Below, one piece after another: positions 6,042 through 7,245 of a DNA stretch of 7,245 nucleotides. This stretch comes from an uncultured Veillonella sp. (GTDB lineage: Bacteria > Bacillota > Negativicutes > Veillonellales > Veillonellaceae). The stretch is taken from positions 1 through 7,245 of the forward strand of contig URQX01000082.1 of NCBI GenBank assembly GCA_900550175.1, in the 5' to 3' direction. The stretch's first letter is position 1. Every line of letters starts with the position of its first letter. Under the pieces are notes generated by a model that was not told where the DNA came from, did no database searches, and worked only from the letters and a program-made list of their open reading frames with translations. The translations under genes were made by a program, and so were the position numbers.

Positions 6042-6980
6042 ATGATTTTACAGACGGGACAACGTACGGATATTCCTGCCTTTTATGGGCAATGGTTAAT
6101 TAATCGGGTTTATCAAGGATTTGTAGATGTACGCAATCCTTATAATTCAATGCAGATAACACGGTATCCCATTAATCATGATGTGGTAGATGGGATTGCT
6201 TTTTGTACCAAGAATCCTTTGCCTTTCATTCCATTGATACAAGAGATAAACGATTATAGACAGTTTTGGCATATGACCATAACTCCTTATGGACGGGATA
6301 TTGAGCCCTATGTGCCTCAAGCAGATTCTGTAATAGACGGTTTTAAAAAGATATCAACGAATCTGAATCCACAATCTATGGTATGGCGTTATGATCCTAT
6401 TATTTTAACCTCAAACTATACAATAGATTTTCATTTTGAAAGCTTTTATAAAATGGCTAAAGCTCTTGAAGGATATACGGATACGGTAGTTGTAAGTTTC
6501 TTAGATATTTTTGATAAGGTAGCACAGAACTTTCCTGAAGGTTATAGACCAAGCGTTGATATGCAACATAAAATCATTAAAGAGCTTATTCATATAGCTC
6601 ATTCTTACAATATGGATCTTAAAACTTGTGGAGAAGGGGATAGATTTAAAGAGTTAGGGGCTAATACTGAAGGGTGTCTAACTTTAGAATGTTATGAACG
6701 GGCCTGGAATGTCACGTTAAAAGCTCCTAAACGCACACCAGCAAGACCAGAATGTAATTGCTATTTACATGGTGATATAGGTGCATATGATAGCTGTAGT
6801 CACTTCTGTCGCTATTGTTATGCCAATACAAATCAGGCGACAGTTCGCCAAAATCGTTTGCTACATGATCCAAACTCTAGCTTGATTATTGGACAGCTTT
6901 CAAAAACAGCAATTATTAAAGAAAGTATGGAAAAAAGCTGGATTATAGATACAGATTACAGGCAAGAAACTCTATTTTAG
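6042..6980 (+). CDS. DUF1848 family protein with C-terminal radical-SAM-like cysteine motif
   Basis: This 312-residue protein matches the DUF1848 family, whose function is not established. Family landmarks are the N-terminal RTDIPAFYGQW (8-18), VRNPYN (30-35), the TKNPLPF box (56-62), WRYDPIILT (115-123), VVSFLDIFDK (150-159) and KTCGEGDR (194-201). Near the C-terminus come CNC (238-240) and C252-SHF-C256-RY-C259-YAN. The latter is an exact CX3CXaromaticC pattern as in radical SAM enzymes, where three cysteines bind a [4Fe-4S] cluster; here it lies at the end of the chain rather than near the start. There is no signal peptide or membrane segment. The ATG matches the usual family start, and AAAGGG (6029-6034) is 7 bases upstream. 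Arginine codons (CGG and AGA common) differ from the SAM-recycling genes, which use almost only CGT/CGC. No clear terminator follows. Family assignment is strong; radical SAM chemistry is inference. Confidence 0.85.
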   Translation: MILQTGQRTDIPAFYGQWLINRVYQGFVDVRNPYNSMQITRYPINHDVVDGIAFCTKNPLPFIPLIQEINDYRQFWHMTITPYGRDIEPYVPQADSVIDGFKKISTNLNPQSMVWRYDPIILTSNYTIDFHFESFYKMAKALEGYTDTVVVSFLDIFDKVAQNFPEGYRPSVDMQHKIIKELIHIAHSYNMDLKTCGEGDRFKELGANTEGCLTLECYERAWNVTLKAPKRTPARPECNCYLHGDIGAYDSCSHFCRYCYANTNQATVRQNRLLHDPNSSLIIGQLSKTAIIKESMEKSWIIDTDYRQETLF

Positions 6981-7047
6981 TTGGAATTACGATGCTATAT
7001 AACGCTTATGTCGTTGACGTATCATGTAAAATAGATAGCAAAGGGGG

Positions 7048-7076
7048 TTGTCAAAGGGACACCTCAGGAATATAAG
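7048..7076 (+). promoter_or_regulatory. Sigma-70-type promoter for the HAD gene
   Basis: TTGTCA (7048-7053) and TATAAG (7071-7076) are separated by exactly 17 bases, each one mismatch from consensus. Transcription would begin near 7083, leaving a leader of about 44 bases before the ATG at 7127. A second -10-like TATACT (7102-7107) lacks a -35 and lies too close to the ribosome binding site. Confidence 0.6.
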
Positions 7077-7124
7077 AGGATAGAAAGTCAATTGTTATGT
7101 TTATACTATTTTAAAGGAGGTGTC
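7058..7124 (+). promoter_or_regulatory. Possible Shine-Dalgarno-masking pairing upstream of the HAD gene
   Basis: GACACCTC (7058-7065) is the perfect reverse complement of GAGGTGTC (7117-7124), which covers the ribosome binding site of the HAD gene. A transcript reading through from the DUF1848 gene could hide the site, whereas one started at the local promoter (about 7083) would lack the first arm. The complementarity is seen; a regulatory role is speculative, and eight bases could pair by chance. Confidence 0.28.
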
Positions 7125-7126
7125 GT

Positions 7127-7245
7127 ATGATAATCTACAAAAGTGAGACTAAAGATTTATCCCTAGCATCACGTGAAGTACCTATGCCAGTTCTTGCCAT
7201 GTGCTATGATTTTGATAAGACCTTAACACCTGATGATATGCAGGC
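7127..7245 (+). CDS. HAD-superfamily hydrolase, N-terminal part
   Basis: Thirty-nine codons are visible before the window ends. The ATG at 7127 has an excellent AAAGGAGGT (7113-7121) 5 bases upstream. After a short leader comes MCYDFDKTLTPDDMQ, which contains HAD motif I, DxDxT(L/V): D28 would be the nucleophile that forms the aspartyl-phosphate, D30 the acid/base, followed by T32-L33. This indicates a phosphohydrolase or related phosphotransferase of the cytoplasm; the substrate-determining cap domain and motifs II-IV lie outside the window, so no substrate can be named. It appears to have its own promoter in the 146-base gap after the DUF1848 gene. Confidence 0.8.
   Translation, partial: MIIYKSETKDLSLASREVPMPVLAMCYDFDKTLTPDDMQ

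Noticed and set aside
6992..7075. A 27-codon ORF (starting MLYNAYVVDVSCK) just after the DUF1848 gene.
   Set aside because: It has no ribosome binding site, overlaps the predicted promoter of the HAD gene and resembles nothing I recognise; most likely chance.

Overview
The window is a low-GC, gene-dense bacterial stretch. Short intergenic gaps, strong AGGAGG-type ribosome binding sites and protein sequences of Firmicutes/Negativicutes flavour suggest an anaerobe related to Veillonella. That placement is an inference from recognition, not from a marker gene.

Layout: (1) the 3' end of hslO (redox chaperone Hsp33), closed by a modest hairpin; (2) a tight four-gene same-strand block, mtnP, mtnA, ahcY and mtaD (467-5001), whose products handle the nucleoside by-products of S-adenosylmethionine (SAM); (3) a bidirectional terminator; (4) a convergent class I SAM-dependent methyltransferase on the minus strand (5145-5894); (5) a divergent DUF1848-family protein carrying a radical-SAM-like cysteine motif near its C-terminus (6042-6980); (6) the first 39 codons of a HAD-superfamily hydrolase with its own promoter, running off the window edge. 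No gap between genes exceeds 150 bases. I see no tRNA, rRNA, CRISPR array, insertion sequence or riboswitch.

How the genes fit together: MtaD deaminates the adenine ring of methylthioadenosine (MTA) and S-adenosylhomocysteine (SAH). The phosphorylase called mtnP has Asn and Ala where true MTA phosphorylases have two Asp residues, which points to 6-oxopurine (hypoxanthine-type) substrates. AhcY is of the archaeal/Thermotoga type, the group that includes an enzyme reported to prefer S-inosylhomocysteine. Together these suggest a deamination-first route: MTA to methylthioinosine to methylthioribose-1-phosphate to methylthioribulose-1-phosphate, and SAH to S-inosylhomocysteine to homocysteine plus inosine, with hypoxanthine rather than adenine released. 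The enzyme families are clear; the specificities and the integrated pathway are inferred. The neighbouring methyltransferase and the radical-SAM-like protein would be producers of such by-products, but no direct link is shown.
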